A stretch of 64,000 bases of DNA, from assembly GCA_025084515.1 (NCBI GenBank), contig JAJAGP010000246.1:310001-374000 (forward strand), in the 5' to 3' direction. The notes under the pieces were generated by a model. It worked only from the letters and a program-made list of their open reading frames with translations. It searched no databases and had not been told where the DNA came from. Made by a program: the position numbers and the translations under genes. Below are positions 54,767 through 64,000 of this stretch, piece by piece; position 1 is the first letter of the stretch; each line of letters starts with the position of its first letter. The stretch is from Ancistrus triradiatus (taxonomy: Eukaryota; Chordata; Actinopteri; Siluriformes; Loricariidae).

Positions 54767-56373
54767 CAGTGGGCAAAAAAGTATTTAGTCAGCCACTGAT
54801 TATGCAAGTTCTCCTACTTAGAAAGATGACAGAGGTCTGTAATTTTCATCATAGCTACACTTCAACTATGAGAGACAAAATGAGGAAATACATCCAGGAA
54901 ATCACATTGTAGGATTTTTAAAAGAATTTAATTGTAAATTATGGTGGAAAAATAAGTATTTGGTCAATAACAAAAGTTCACACTCAGTACTTTGTAACAT
55001 AACCTTTGTTGGCAATGACAGGAGGACAAAACGTTTTTCCTGTAAGTCTTCACCAGGTTGGCACCACACTGGTAGCTCGATGTTGGCCCATTCCTCCATT
55101 TGCAGATCTCCTCTAGAGGCAGTGATGTTTTTTTGTGGCCAACACGGACTTTCGCTCCGGCTCCCTCCACAAATTTTCTATGGGCTGAGGTCTGGAGACT
55201 GGCTAGGGACACTCCAGGACCTTGAAATGCTTTTTACGGAGCCAATCCTCCATTGCACAAGCGGTGTGTTTGGGATCATTGTCATGCTGGAAGACCCAGC
55301 CACGTTCCTCTTCAATGCTCCTCACTGATGGAAGGGAGGTTTTGGCTTAAAATCTCATAATACATGGCCCCGTTCATTCTCCCTTTCCCTTAACACGGAT
55401 CAGTCGTCCTGTCCCCTCTGCCCAGAAAAACAGCCCCAAAGCATGATGTTTTCCACCCCCATGCTTCACAGTAGGTATGGTGTTCTTGGGATGTGGACTC
55501 AGCATCCTTTTTTCCTCCAGTTTAGTTTTTACCAAAAAGTTATATTTTGGTAAATACATGATATTCTCCCTCCCAATCCTCTTCTGGATAATCCATATGC
55601 TCTCTGGTCAAAACTTCAGATGGGCCTGGACATGTACTGGCTTAAGCAGGCGGCACGCCTGGCACTGCAGGAATCTGAGTCCCTCTTGGCCGTACTGTGT
55701 TACTGATGGTAGCCTTTGTTACTTTGGGTCCCAGCTCTCTGCAGGTCATTCATCAGGTCCCTCCGTGTAGTTCTGGGATTTTTGCTCACCGTTCTCATGA
55801 TCATTTTGACCCCACAGGATGAGATCTTGCATGGAGCCCCAGATCGAGGGAGATTATCAATGGTCTTGTATGTCTTCCATTTTCTTACAATTGCTCCCAC
55901 AGCTGATTTATTCACACCAACCTGCTTGACTATTGTAGATTCACTCTTCCTAGCCTGGTGCAGGTCTACAATTTTCGTCCTGGTGTCCTTCGAGAGCTCT
56001 TTGGTCTTGGCCATGGTTGAGTTTGGAGTCTGACTGTTTGAGGCTGTGGACAGGTGTCTTTTATACAGGTAACGAGGTCAGACAGGTGCCATTAATACAG
56101 GTAATGAGTGGAGGACAGAAGAGCTTCTTAAAGAAGAAGTTACAGGTTTGTGAGAGCCAGAAATCTTGCTTGTTTGTGGGTGACCAAATATTTGATGATT
56201 TACAATTACATTCTTTAAAAATCCTACAATGTGATTTCCTGGAGGTTTTGTTTCTCATTTTGTCCCCTTATAGTTGTAGTGTAGCTATGATGAAAATTAC
56301 AGACCTCTCTCATCTTTCTAAGTAGGAGAACTTTCACAATCAGTGGCCGACTAAATACTTTTTTGCCCCACTG
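54767..56373 (-). mobile_element. Tc1-like element (family A), both ends, TA-flanked
   Basis: The ends 'cagtgggcaaaaaagtattt' and the complementary 'aaatacttttttgccccact' plus 'g' are flanked by TA (54765-54766 and 56374-56375). Terminal inverted repeats extend about 200 bases. Its 1,607 bases are normal for this class, so the element is complete in length though its gene is dead. The MITE at 12976 derives from this family. Confidence 0.93.
54985..56014 (-). pseudogene. Tc1-like transposase (family A), frameshifted
   Basis: The ATG at 56014 opens MAKTKELSKDTRTKIVDLHQ and a paired helix-turn-helix (VNKSAVGAIVRKWKTYKTID) in a 104-codon frame. Downstream blocks lie in other frames: NTIPTVKHGGGKHHALG (55374-55559), the second catalytic motif VFQHDNDPKHTA near 55285, then SQSPDLSP with a stop where the isoleucine-glutamate pair is expected (55180-55215), and the C terminus MEEWANIELPVWCQPGEDL (near 55040-55099). 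Most of the roughly 340-residue protein can be traced. Frameshifts and the damaged glutamate motif exclude activity. Confidence 0.88.
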
Positions 56374-56394
56374 TATGGTTTCACAGCTAACAAT

Positions 56395-56895
56395 GAATAT
56401 CAGAGCGAAAAACAAACCATGAGGAGGAAAGAACTGCCTGTAGAGCTCAGAGACAGAACAATGTGGAGGCACAGATCTGGAGAAGATAAAAAATTCTGCT
56501 GCACTGAAAATTCCCAATAGTGCAGTGGCCTCCATAATTCTCCAAATTCTCATAATTACATGGAAGAAGTTTGGAACAACCAGGACTGTTCCTAGAGCTG
56601 AGCCGCCCCACTAACTAATCAGGGTGAGAAGGGCCTTGGTAAGAGAGGTGACCAAGAATTAAATGGTCATTCTGGCCGAGCTACAAAAATCCTGTGTGCA
56701 GATGGAAGAAGCTACCAGAAGGTCAATCACTGGTCAAGGCCATCACTGCAGCACTCCACCAATCTGGGCTTTATGGCAGAGCAACCAGAAAGAAGCCTCC
56801 CCTCAGTAAAAGACACATGAAAGCCAATGCAGTATTTTCATTCGTAAAATTCTGATTTCCCTTTGTCATTATGGGGTATTGGGTGCATGTGTCTG
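56395..56895 (+). mobile_element. Tc1-like element fragment (family K)
   Basis: The plus strand encodes the DNA-binding half of a distinct Tc1 transposase: MRRKELPVELRDRTMWRHRS, then (shifted) STVASIILK-like and KFGTTRTVPRAG-like stretches, a decayed 'RPTK' region, and EASPQ just before a truncation at about 56822. The 3' part jumps to a subterminal region ('cctttgtcattatggggtat', 'tgggtgcatgtg'). The catalytic domain is deleted. It directly follows family A, only about 20 bases from its TA. Confidence 0.75.
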
Positions 56896-56896
56896 T

Positions 56897-56898
<2 letters not shown>

Positions 56899-56939
<41 letters not shown>
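56899..56939. repeat. (GA)n microsatellite, about 20 units
   Basis: A pure GA tract adjoining the end of the family K fragment. Confidence 0.95.
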
Positions 56940-56941
<2 letters not shown>

Positions 56942-57233
56942 AACCATTGTGTGTGTTTTGGCATTTTGTTTTTGGCGGTAGCTTATATATCGTGGCTCTA
57001 TCTGTCTCTTTGTCTTTATAAATCTGTCAGCCTCCCTCTGTCTCCCTTCTATTTCTCTTATCAGTTTTTCTGTCTATCAGAATCGCTCGGCCCTGTTATC
57101 TCCCCTATTTTTTATTTCGTTCCCCCCTCCTTCTGTTTGCTGCCAGAAATGTTTCCTCACTCCGAGGAGTGTCAGACTGCACACTCAATTACAGACAGGC
57201 TGGACTGGTTACTCTGATGTTTTGTCAATATTA
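56940..57233. other. No recognisable gene
   Basis: Pyrimidine-rich sequence. An 88-codon frame at 56951-57217 is leucine- and serine-rich through composition, with no recognisable domain. Confidence 0.4.
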
Positions 57234-57968
57234 CAGTGGGGATTGAAAGTTTGTCAACCCTTTAGAATTGTCTCTATTTCTGCATAAATATGAGCTAAGA
57301 GTAGATAAAGACAGCCCGATTAAACAAACGAGATACAAATATTATCCTTGGTCATTTATTTATCGAGGAAATGATCCAATATTGCATATATGTGACAAAA
57401 CATTTTTCTAATAGCCTTCAGACTAGTCTCTGTGATATTTTGCAAACATTAACATTTGCCAGAGGCCTTTAGTTGCTTAGAACTTACCCTGGGGTCCTTT
57501 GTGACCTCGCCAACTATTACACACCTTGCTCTTGGAGTGATCTTTGTTGGTCGACCACTCCTGGGGAGGGTAACAATGGTCTTGAATTTCCTCCATTTGT
57601 ACACAATCTGTCTGACTGTGGATTGGTGGAGTCCAAACTCTTTAGAGATGGTTTTGTAACCCTTTCCAGCCTGATGAGCATCAGCAACTTGGAAATCCGC
57701 TTTCGTGCCCTGAAACTCTTCCAGGAACATGATGTGAAGATCGGGCTCTGTTAGATCCCTGTGTAAACGAGAATAAACCTCGGGGTTCACATACTTTTGC
57801 CACTCACAGGTATTTAAAATTGGATCATTTTCCTCAATGAATAAATGACCAAGCGTAATTTCTTTGACTGGATTCTTTTTATCTACTTTTAGAACTTGAA
57901 AATGTGATGTTTTTGGCTCATATTTAGGAAGAAATATAGAAAAATCTAAATTATAAATTTTTTCACTG
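57234..57968 (-). mobile_element. Tc1-like deletion derivative (family B), TA-flanked
   Basis: The left end 'cagtggggattgaaagtttg' and right end (to 'tttttcactg', 57968) are flanked by TA (57232-57233 and 57969-57970). Only the start of the transposase is kept, at 57449-57700: DAHQAGKGYKTISKEFGLHQ, STVRQIVYKWRKFKTI and RPTKITPRAR are in one open frame. The catalytic domain has been deleted, with the break near 57420-57460. Confidence 0.9.
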
Positions 57969-58714
57969 TATTGTTACTTGAGTTTAAAAAAAGTTTCCCT
58001 TGCCACTGTTACCCTAAAGGTGCTCTCTAGGTTACTTTAAATACCACGTGTACTGCAAAACATGGAAAGGAAATCAGGGTTTGTGATTTCAGCACTGCAG
58101 ACCGAGTTTTATTGTTTACTTTTTTCCATTTGTAATGCAGCCTATTTTTAAACCCCTAATGTTTTTCTATTATTTATGCTATAAAATCAAATTTTATGAC
58201 TGGGCAGCATGGTGCCACATCAGTTGGTGCCACAGAGCTTCAGAGTCCCGGGTTCAAAAACATGCTCATGCCCGAAAACATGACGGCACCCCATCGAGGA
58301 TGTATTTCCATATTAGATCCACTAATATCTCACTGGATAAAGTGTTTTTTTTTCTTTTGTGAACATCAGGCTCCAGAAATTTACATTCCATGTATTTTAT
58401 TTCAGATTATTAAATGAGACTCGTGGGTAACATAACAGCAGTGAACACTGGTGAGGGAAAATACTGTCACAGGGGTCCTATAAATTCCTGCCTGAAGTCA
58501 TAACAGTGTCTCAAATCACCTCTGCTAATGTCTGTTTTCCTGTCAAGTATTTTTATTAGACTACAGGGGAACACTTTATTTTGTTGTAATAACTAAAAGG
58601 CAACCAATTAATTTGGAAAGGCAGATCTGCTCCACATAACGTTCTTTTGCATATGCATCTGCGATAGGGTCCGATAAGATTATGATCCTTGTTATTAAGA
58701 TAATTAACCTAATT
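57969..58714. other. No recognisable gene
   Basis: 57985-58035 resembles a piece of the L2 3' untranslated region ('tttcccttgccactgttacc'). The rest is AT-rich and unremarkable. Confidence 0.4.
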
Positions 58715-58965
58715 TTCCATATTTCTCCCTCTACAGAGCATAATATCATTAAATGATTCAAGGATTCTGAAGGAGTTTCCTAAAAAACCTAAACTGAAGA
58801 GGGGTGATCTCCGCTCCCTCAGACGGCACTGCATCAAGAACCGTCACTCATCAATAGCTGATAGAACCACATGGACAAGGTATTCCTTTATCAAACCTTT
58901 ATCAAGCTCTATAATACAAACTTACATACACAAATGCCACTTAAAACGTTACTGTGCTTCCCATT
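58715..58965 (+). mobile_element. Tc1-like family C, internal fragment
   Basis: The plus-orientation match to family C covers 'tttctccctctacagagcat', 'ctccgctccctcagacggca', 'ctgatagaaccacatggaca' and 'cacttaaaacgttactgtgc'. No terminal repeats remain. Confidence 0.8.
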
Positions 58966-59601
58966 TCCCTGCTCTGTATTGCAAATACAGCAGGAAATGT
59001 TGCCTTATCACATAAAAGAGTACTGTATTCCTTAAATGTGTTTACATCTGAGAGATAAGAAGGGGCTGGTCAAGTACATAAGATTTGACCCTATTTAAAT
59101 AGTAACAGCTAATAGGAAATCAATATGTACTGATTAGTGATGATTAAATAAATCAATGTATGGGAAACATTGCAGTATTTTGGCTATTTAGTCAATACTG
59201 GTACACTACAGCCTCACCTGAATTAGGAGCTTAGACGTCAGGTCCAAATCTTTATTTTACAGATCTACATTATTACCTGATGCTGCTTCATATGAGCAAA
59301 AGCTCATATAAAAGTGGAGACTATCAGGCGTTCAGGTGGTGGAGCCCACCAACATTGCATCAGCGGTCTTATGGGCAGGTCAAGGCACACCAATGATGGT
59401 GGATGGATATGGCAATAGGGACATGATCCTCACACTGGCCTGCTCTACACCACAAAGGTCTGCCACCTGCTGGTGGAAAGACAAGGTTGGTGGCTGCAGA
59501 TTGCTGGTCCTCGGTGAAGGGGTCAACAGACAAACCGGGGAGAAAACCAAATAAAAGCACTCACTGTTATTCCACTCATAAGTGCTTTTCTTTGGGGCAG
59601 T
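58966..59601. other. No recognisable gene
   Basis: 59380-59460 ('ccaatgatggtggatggata', 'ccacaaaggtctgccacctg') weakly resembles 63730-63800, which may mark an old dispersed repeat. Confidence 0.35.
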
Positions 59602-59787
59602 GTGGGACTGGTGTAGCTTAGCGGTTAATGTACTGGACTCTGGCCCAGAAGGTCCCATCTCTTGGGTCCTTGAGCAAGACCCTTAACCCACAATTGCTTG
59701 GATTGTAAGACTGGACCAATTGTAAGTCGCTCTGGATAAGGGCGTCTGCTAAATGCTGTAAGTGTAAATGTAAATGTAAATGTAAAA
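59602..59787 (+). mobile_element. tRNA-derived SINE lacking its B box
   Basis: The head (tggtgtagcttagcggttaa), body (ttgggtccttgagcaagacc) and tail (gtcgctctggataagggcgt) are well kept. The segment with the B box seen in the 15267 copy ('gggttcaaatccc' to 'ccactgt') is deleted. The tail ends in a TGTAAA-type repeat (59762-59787). Loss of the B box would cripple polymerase III transcription, so the deletion most likely followed insertion. Confidence 0.85.
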
Positions 59788-60679
59788 CCGGGGTGTGTTC
59801 TTTAAGGACGAGCTTCAGCACCTGTAGCAACAGCAGTTTCCAGTAGGTTCTAATAACGTGGACAGCTGACACTCTGGTCACTGCCAAGTAGCTGCAAACG
59901 ACCAAGAGGAGAAAAGCGATCGAGTTCATCATAACCTTGCACGCGATCCCTCAGTACATTCTCTGGCTTAGGCCCCTCTCCTGAGCGAGATGCTAAGCAG
60001 CGTACTCATGCGGTTTCACAGCGTGCTGCGCGCCAGAGTGCTGATTGAAGGCCTTCAGTTACATCCAGCCTTCCCCTGCTTAAGCAGGAGTCCAGCAGCC
60101 TTGGCTCTTGTTATTTACAGCGTGAGTCTGGGCGCACCGATTCCTCCCGCCGTCCGCCAGGGAAGATGGGTGCCATCAGACTTGATTAGTAACGGGACGG
60201 TAACGGGTAAATTCTTCGCAAAGTTCTGGCTCTCTACGGAAAATATTGGAGAGGAACTATTTTTAAATGGCCCACTTAGAGCTGCTTTTAAATGCTCTTA
60301 TTGGATTTCGGGGAGGAAGTCGTATAATTTATTTATGATATAAAAGAGGCGCTCCTACAAAAACAGCAGTGTTCACCCAGCCATTCTGCACTGATTTAAT
60401 AAGGTGATTAACTTAATGTCAGTGTAAGGCTGAGTTCCTATTTCAGTCTCCGGATTTAGAAGAATTAGCCACACATCCACGACTGCAGTCTTTTTTAGGT
60501 AGCTGCGCACTTTGATTTCCATTTCCTCAGGTTTAGGCTATAGGTATACATCCGATAAATGTCCGTTAGCTTTAAAACCGAGGTAATCGGAAATCTCGCT
60601 GCAGATCCATGAGCAGAGGCCGGAGTTTAAGAACAGAAGTCCATTATTCACTGAGCAGCTCACTTGCTCGTCATCCTCA
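59788..60679. other. Unique sequence with a CpG-containing island
   Basis: 59985-60340 is repeat-free with several CpGs, and 117 codons are open on the plus strand (59990-60343) without a recognisable domain. It may be conserved non-coding DNA. An exon is possible but unsupported. Confidence 0.3.
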
Positions 60680-61005
60680 GCTTGTTCTAGAGTCTGTTTA
60701 TGACTTTCCTCTACTTATTTGTACCAAAATGGTGTTTAAGTGTATGTTCCTGTCCTATTGTAAGTAGTACTCTTTGTTTGTATATACTCTCTAACCTATA
60801 TCTAAATAAACTGCTTCACATTCACTCATTGAGTCTCTGGTTTATCTGGCTGATCTTCTGTGTTGTTCTATCTAGCTGTCTATCGATGCAAAAGTATCAG
60901 GTCAGTCGTACCATCCTCTTAAGTGTTATGGCTTTAAGCTACACAGGGTCGTAATGGTACATTACTATATTTCTATAATTGTTGTGAATTTCCATCAATT
61001 AAAAA
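60680..61005 (+). repeat. Unclassified 320-bp dispersed repeat, copy 2
   Basis: This pairs with 47995-48310. This copy has an extra segment with 'atctaaataaactgcttcac' that is shortened in the other. Confidence 0.78.
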
Positions 61006-62157
61006 TGTGGTGGCTTTATTAATGCGGTCATTAAACAGTTCATAACTGCACCATCGTTGACTTAATGCCATCTGATGCCTTGCAGAAACTGTCAGGCCGT
61101 CTCTGCCCATCGATCCTTGGGATGAAACCTCCTTGGACCACAATGTTCAGATGTTGTCTGGGTCATGGACTATTCTTAGCAGTGGCACTGGTGTAATTTT
61201 GATTGGTGTGAGAGCATGAGGTGCAGCAGCATGCCTGAGAGTTTTAAACACTTAATGTCACTGCTGAGTTAGGAATAATGTACTGGAGGAGATGCATCGG
61301 TGGAATGGTATAGCATATAGAGCAACAGCCTCTGACTGGACAAGCAAAATGGCCATGACTTGACCGGACATTACTGTAGTCATATAGTCTCTTTAGGCTA
61401 CTGTAATGTAAATTTAAAGGGTATTTTCTATTTTATTTACATAGGACAGGCACATTGTTTTGAGCAGGTCCAGAGACCTACAAAACACTTTAGCTGGAAC
61501 CACTAGGCTGTTCACAGACAGGCCAGAGACGGACTAAATTCAAAACAGAAGTGGATTATTGGCAAACACAGAGGGTGAAGCAGAGAGAGAGAGAGCTATT
61601 TAAATAGATAGCATTCTAACAGACATCCATCCTCATAAGACAGATTATTGGGACGCTCTAGTTAGAGAGCGATTCCATCACGGCTTGTTCCCGCCCATTG
61701 CACACAATCGGTGTAACGCTGCATCATGCCGGCATTTCAGCACTATGGAGTCTTCTTTTCCCATTTTATCACAGTTCTAAGTGTTTTTGCTGAGAATTAG
61801 AAAAACTCGTACAATTAGACAAACTCTGCTTGTCGCACTGCTCCCATCTACCTTGTTTTCAAAAAGTTTTGCTTGCTTTGCATCATGGGATCGCCTAATT
61901 CAACCAAAGTAAGGTATTGCAGTAGGCACCACTTTCAGGTGTCTAAACTATTCGGACAGTCTTCTTGATTGGGTGTACCCATCAGCAGGATCGGTCTAGA
62001 GGGAGAGGGAACAGAGAGCACGTTGTAAATACGTGGCTGGGCTCGGATACAGAGCTTACTGATAGCAGGGACAAAGAGCCGCGAGGCTTAAGTAGCGTAA
62101 AGTCACAAAACTTGCACAAACTTGCACAAAACATCTCTAAACACATCAACCAAGATA
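61006..62157. other. No recognisable gene
   Basis: No shared repeats, RNA genes or convincing frames. There is a short GA run at 61582-61594. Confidence 0.5.
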
Positions 62158-63552
62158 CAGTGGCGCTTGAAAGTTTGTGAACCCTTTAGAATTTTCTATA
62201 TTTCTGCATAAATATGACCTAAAGCATCATCAGATTTTCACACAAGTCCTAAAAGTAGATAAGGAGAACCCAGTTAAACAAATGAGACACACAATATTAT
62301 ACTTGGCCATTTATTTATTGAGGAAAATGATCTGATATTGCCATATTAGTGAGTGGCAAAAGTATGTGAACCATTCCAAACATGAACTTTAATTCTTCTG
62401 TAACCATTCTTTGGTAGACACGGCTTGTGTGCTTAGGTCGTGTTTGTTCTTGCTGCATGACCCCACCCTTCTCTTGATATTCAGTTCAATGGACAGATGT
62501 TCCGACATTTTCCTTAGAATTCCTCTGATATTAATTCAGAATTCATTGTTCCATCAATGATGGCAAGCTGTCCTGCCCAGTATGGCAGCAAAACAGACCC
62601 AAACCATGATACTACCTGACCACCATTGTTTCACAGATGGGGACTAAGGTTCTTATGCATGGATGTTAGTGTTTGTTCCCTTTCTCCAAACATAACACTT
62701 CTCCTGTAAAGCAAAAAGATCTATTTTGTTCTCATCCGTGCTCACAAAACATTCTTCCATACGCCCTTCTGGCTCGTCACACAGTGATCTTTAGCAAACT
62801 GCAGACCATCAGCAATGTTCTTTTTGGAGAGCAGTGGCTTTCCCTTTCTCCTTGCAGCCTCTGCATGCACACCATTGTTAATTTCAGGTTTCAGTGTTCT
62901 TCTTGATGGTTGGACTCATGACACATTAACATTAGGCCAATGTGAGAGAGGCCTTCAGATTGCTTAGGAAGTTACCTCCTGGGTCCTTTGTGACCTCACC
63001 CACCTATTACATACCTTGCTCTTGGAGTGATCTTTGGTTGGTCGACCACTCCTGGGAGGGTAACATTGGTTCTTGAATTTCCTCCATTTGTACACCATCT
63101 GTCTGACTGTGGATTGGTGGAGTCCAAACTCTTTAGAGATGGTTTTGTAACCTTTTCCAGCCTGATGAGCATCAGGTCCTCAGAAATCTCCTTTGTTCGT
63201 ACCATGATACACTTCCACAAACGTGTTGTGAAGAGCAGACTTTGATAGATCCCTGTTCTTTAAATAAAACAGGGTGCCCACTCACACCTGATTGAAAACA
63301 CCTGACTCTCATTTCATCTTCAAATTAATTGCTAATCCTAGAGGTTCACATACTTTTGCCACTCACTAATATGTAATATTGGATCGTTTTCCTCCATAAA
63401 TAAATGACCAAGTATAATATTTCTGTCTCATTTGTTTAACTGGGTTCTCTTTATCTACTTTAGAACATGTGTGAAAAGCTGATGATGTTTGAGGTCATAT
63501 TTATGCAGAAATATAGAAAATTCTAAACGGTTCACAAACTTAAGCACCACTG
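62158..63552 (-). mobile_element. Tc1-like element (family B), both ends, TA-flanked
   Basis: The ends 'cagtggcgcttgaaagtttg' and complementary 'cacaaacttaagcaccactg' are flanked by TA (62156-62157 and 63553-63554). An inner repeat 'gtgagtggcaaaagtatgtg' near 62350 is mirrored at about 63350, giving the inverted/direct repeat layout known in fish Tc1 elements. At 1,395 bases it is somewhat shorter than full members, with a deletion near 62370 that removes the end of the transposase. Confidence 0.94.
62380..63205 (-). pseudogene. Tc1-like transposase (family B), 3'-truncated and frameshifted
   Basis: The ATG at 63205 opens MVRTKEISED. After a frameshift the helix-turn-helix half can be followed to PKITPRARYVIGG (62996-63220). 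The catalytic half is present on the minus strand from about 62930 down to 62400, with stops and shifts. It includes a block corresponding to 'KTFWKNVLW' near 62740-62760 and an 'NTGGQVV' region. The terminal part with the glutamate motif is lost at the 62370 deletion. Other family B fragments are at 51690 and 57234. Confidence 0.85.
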
Positions 63553-64000
63553 TAGAGCAGGTTATCATGTTATACCATGAACCATGAGTGAATTATTGCT
63601 TAATGATGATTTATTATCATTTTTAAGACCTAGGCTGTTAAAGTGAGCGCACCATGATCGGATGGACGCTATATGGTGCGTACCCATCCTGAAAATGCTC
63701 CACCACCGAAATAGCTTCTCATGGTGATCCCTCGCCAATGATGGATGGATACGGTAGGCGACGGGTCACTAGCTGCACAGCCACGAAGGGCACCTTGCAA
63801 GAACAAGTGTCTAGGTGCAAAGGGCTGATCTTGCAAGTATGTGGACGTGTGTTTCATTAGAGCCGGCCTATAGGTCCATTTCCCATCACAGCGGGCAATA
63901 ACACACGCTGCTGAACTGGCGTGTTAGCAGTCGGGCGCTGCGAAGCGAGCATCGGATGTGGCCTTTTCGATATAATTAAAGCATCCAAAGTATGATCAAT
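63553..64000. other. No recognisable gene
   Basis: 63730-63800 weakly resembles 59390-59460. The window ends in unremarkable sequence. Confidence 0.4.

Noticed and set aside
59990..60343. 117-residue plus-strand protein
   Set aside because: The frame is open but no domain, signal or neighbouring exon supports it. It is kept only as a possible conserved island.

Overview
The window looks like nuclear DNA from a teleost fish. It carries many degenerate Tc1/mariner transposons, L2/CR1-type LINE fragments with AAATAAATCTGACTTGACTT-like 3' ends, tRNA-derived SINEs ending in GTCGCTCTGGATAAGG and GCGTCTGCTAAATG, many (CA)n, (GA)n and (TA)n microsatellites, and no dense coding. The mix of Tc1 families fits an otophysan fish, perhaps a catfish. 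That last step is inference from remembered repeat profiles, not a search.

I find no host protein-coding gene. Every open frame with recognisable protein similarity is transposase or reverse transcriptase. The rest are shadows of tandem repeats or chance frames. The window is best read as a gene desert or a very large intron or intergenic tract built from layered mobile elements, with a few more GC-rich, repeat-free islands that could be conserved regulatory DNA.

Layout. 0.2-5.6 kb: a SINE head, a Tc1 relic, a LINE relic, a near-perfect 44-bp-arm hairpin and a second Tc1 relic. 6.2-10.1 kb: an inverted SINE fragment abuts the first of two minisatellite arrays. Both have the same 32-bp unit, which contains a 17-base match to a Tc1 terminal repeat. 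They are separated by 1.26 kb of unrelated sequence. 10.3-23 kb: Tc1 deletion derivatives, a TA-flanked MITE, a SINE inserted in another repeat with a target duplication, microsatellites, and a diverged 230-bp repeat present twice. 24.2-28.3 kb: two copies of one Tc1-like family, the second split by a 1.8-kb L2 LINE. 29-34 kb: three TIR-bounded elements and a further Tc1 family. 35.0-37.5 kb: a complex array of roughly 300-bp units with an inverted unit at its left edge. 40.3-42.7 kb: a second, longer L2 LINE with an intact YADD reverse-transcriptase core and a suspicious internal duplication joined by C-rich sequence. 43-47 kb: more Tc1 copies. 48-53.9 kb: microsatellites, L2 tails and a hAT-type MITE with a perfect 8-bp target duplication. 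54-58 kb: four different Tc1 families almost end to end. 58-64 kb: a Tc1 fragment, a SINE lacking its B box, a second copy of an unclassified 320-bp repeat, and an almost complete TA-flanked Tc1 element.

At least eleven Tc1/mariner families can be told apart by their ends or transposase sequence. I label them A-K here for cross-reference only: A = CAGTGGGGCAAAAAAG ends; B = CAGTGGCGCTTGAAAG ends; C = QDNAKPH transposase; D = TGTTCCTAATAAAGTG end; E = QDNARPH transposase; F = GGGGGCAATTACTTTTTCAC; G = GTGTCCCAATACTTTTG; H = MGHKEDVNDWHK transposase; I = CAAAAGTTTGTGGACACCC end; J = CTGTGCAAAAGTCTTAGG end; K = MRRKELPVELRDR transposase. None of the transposases is intact.
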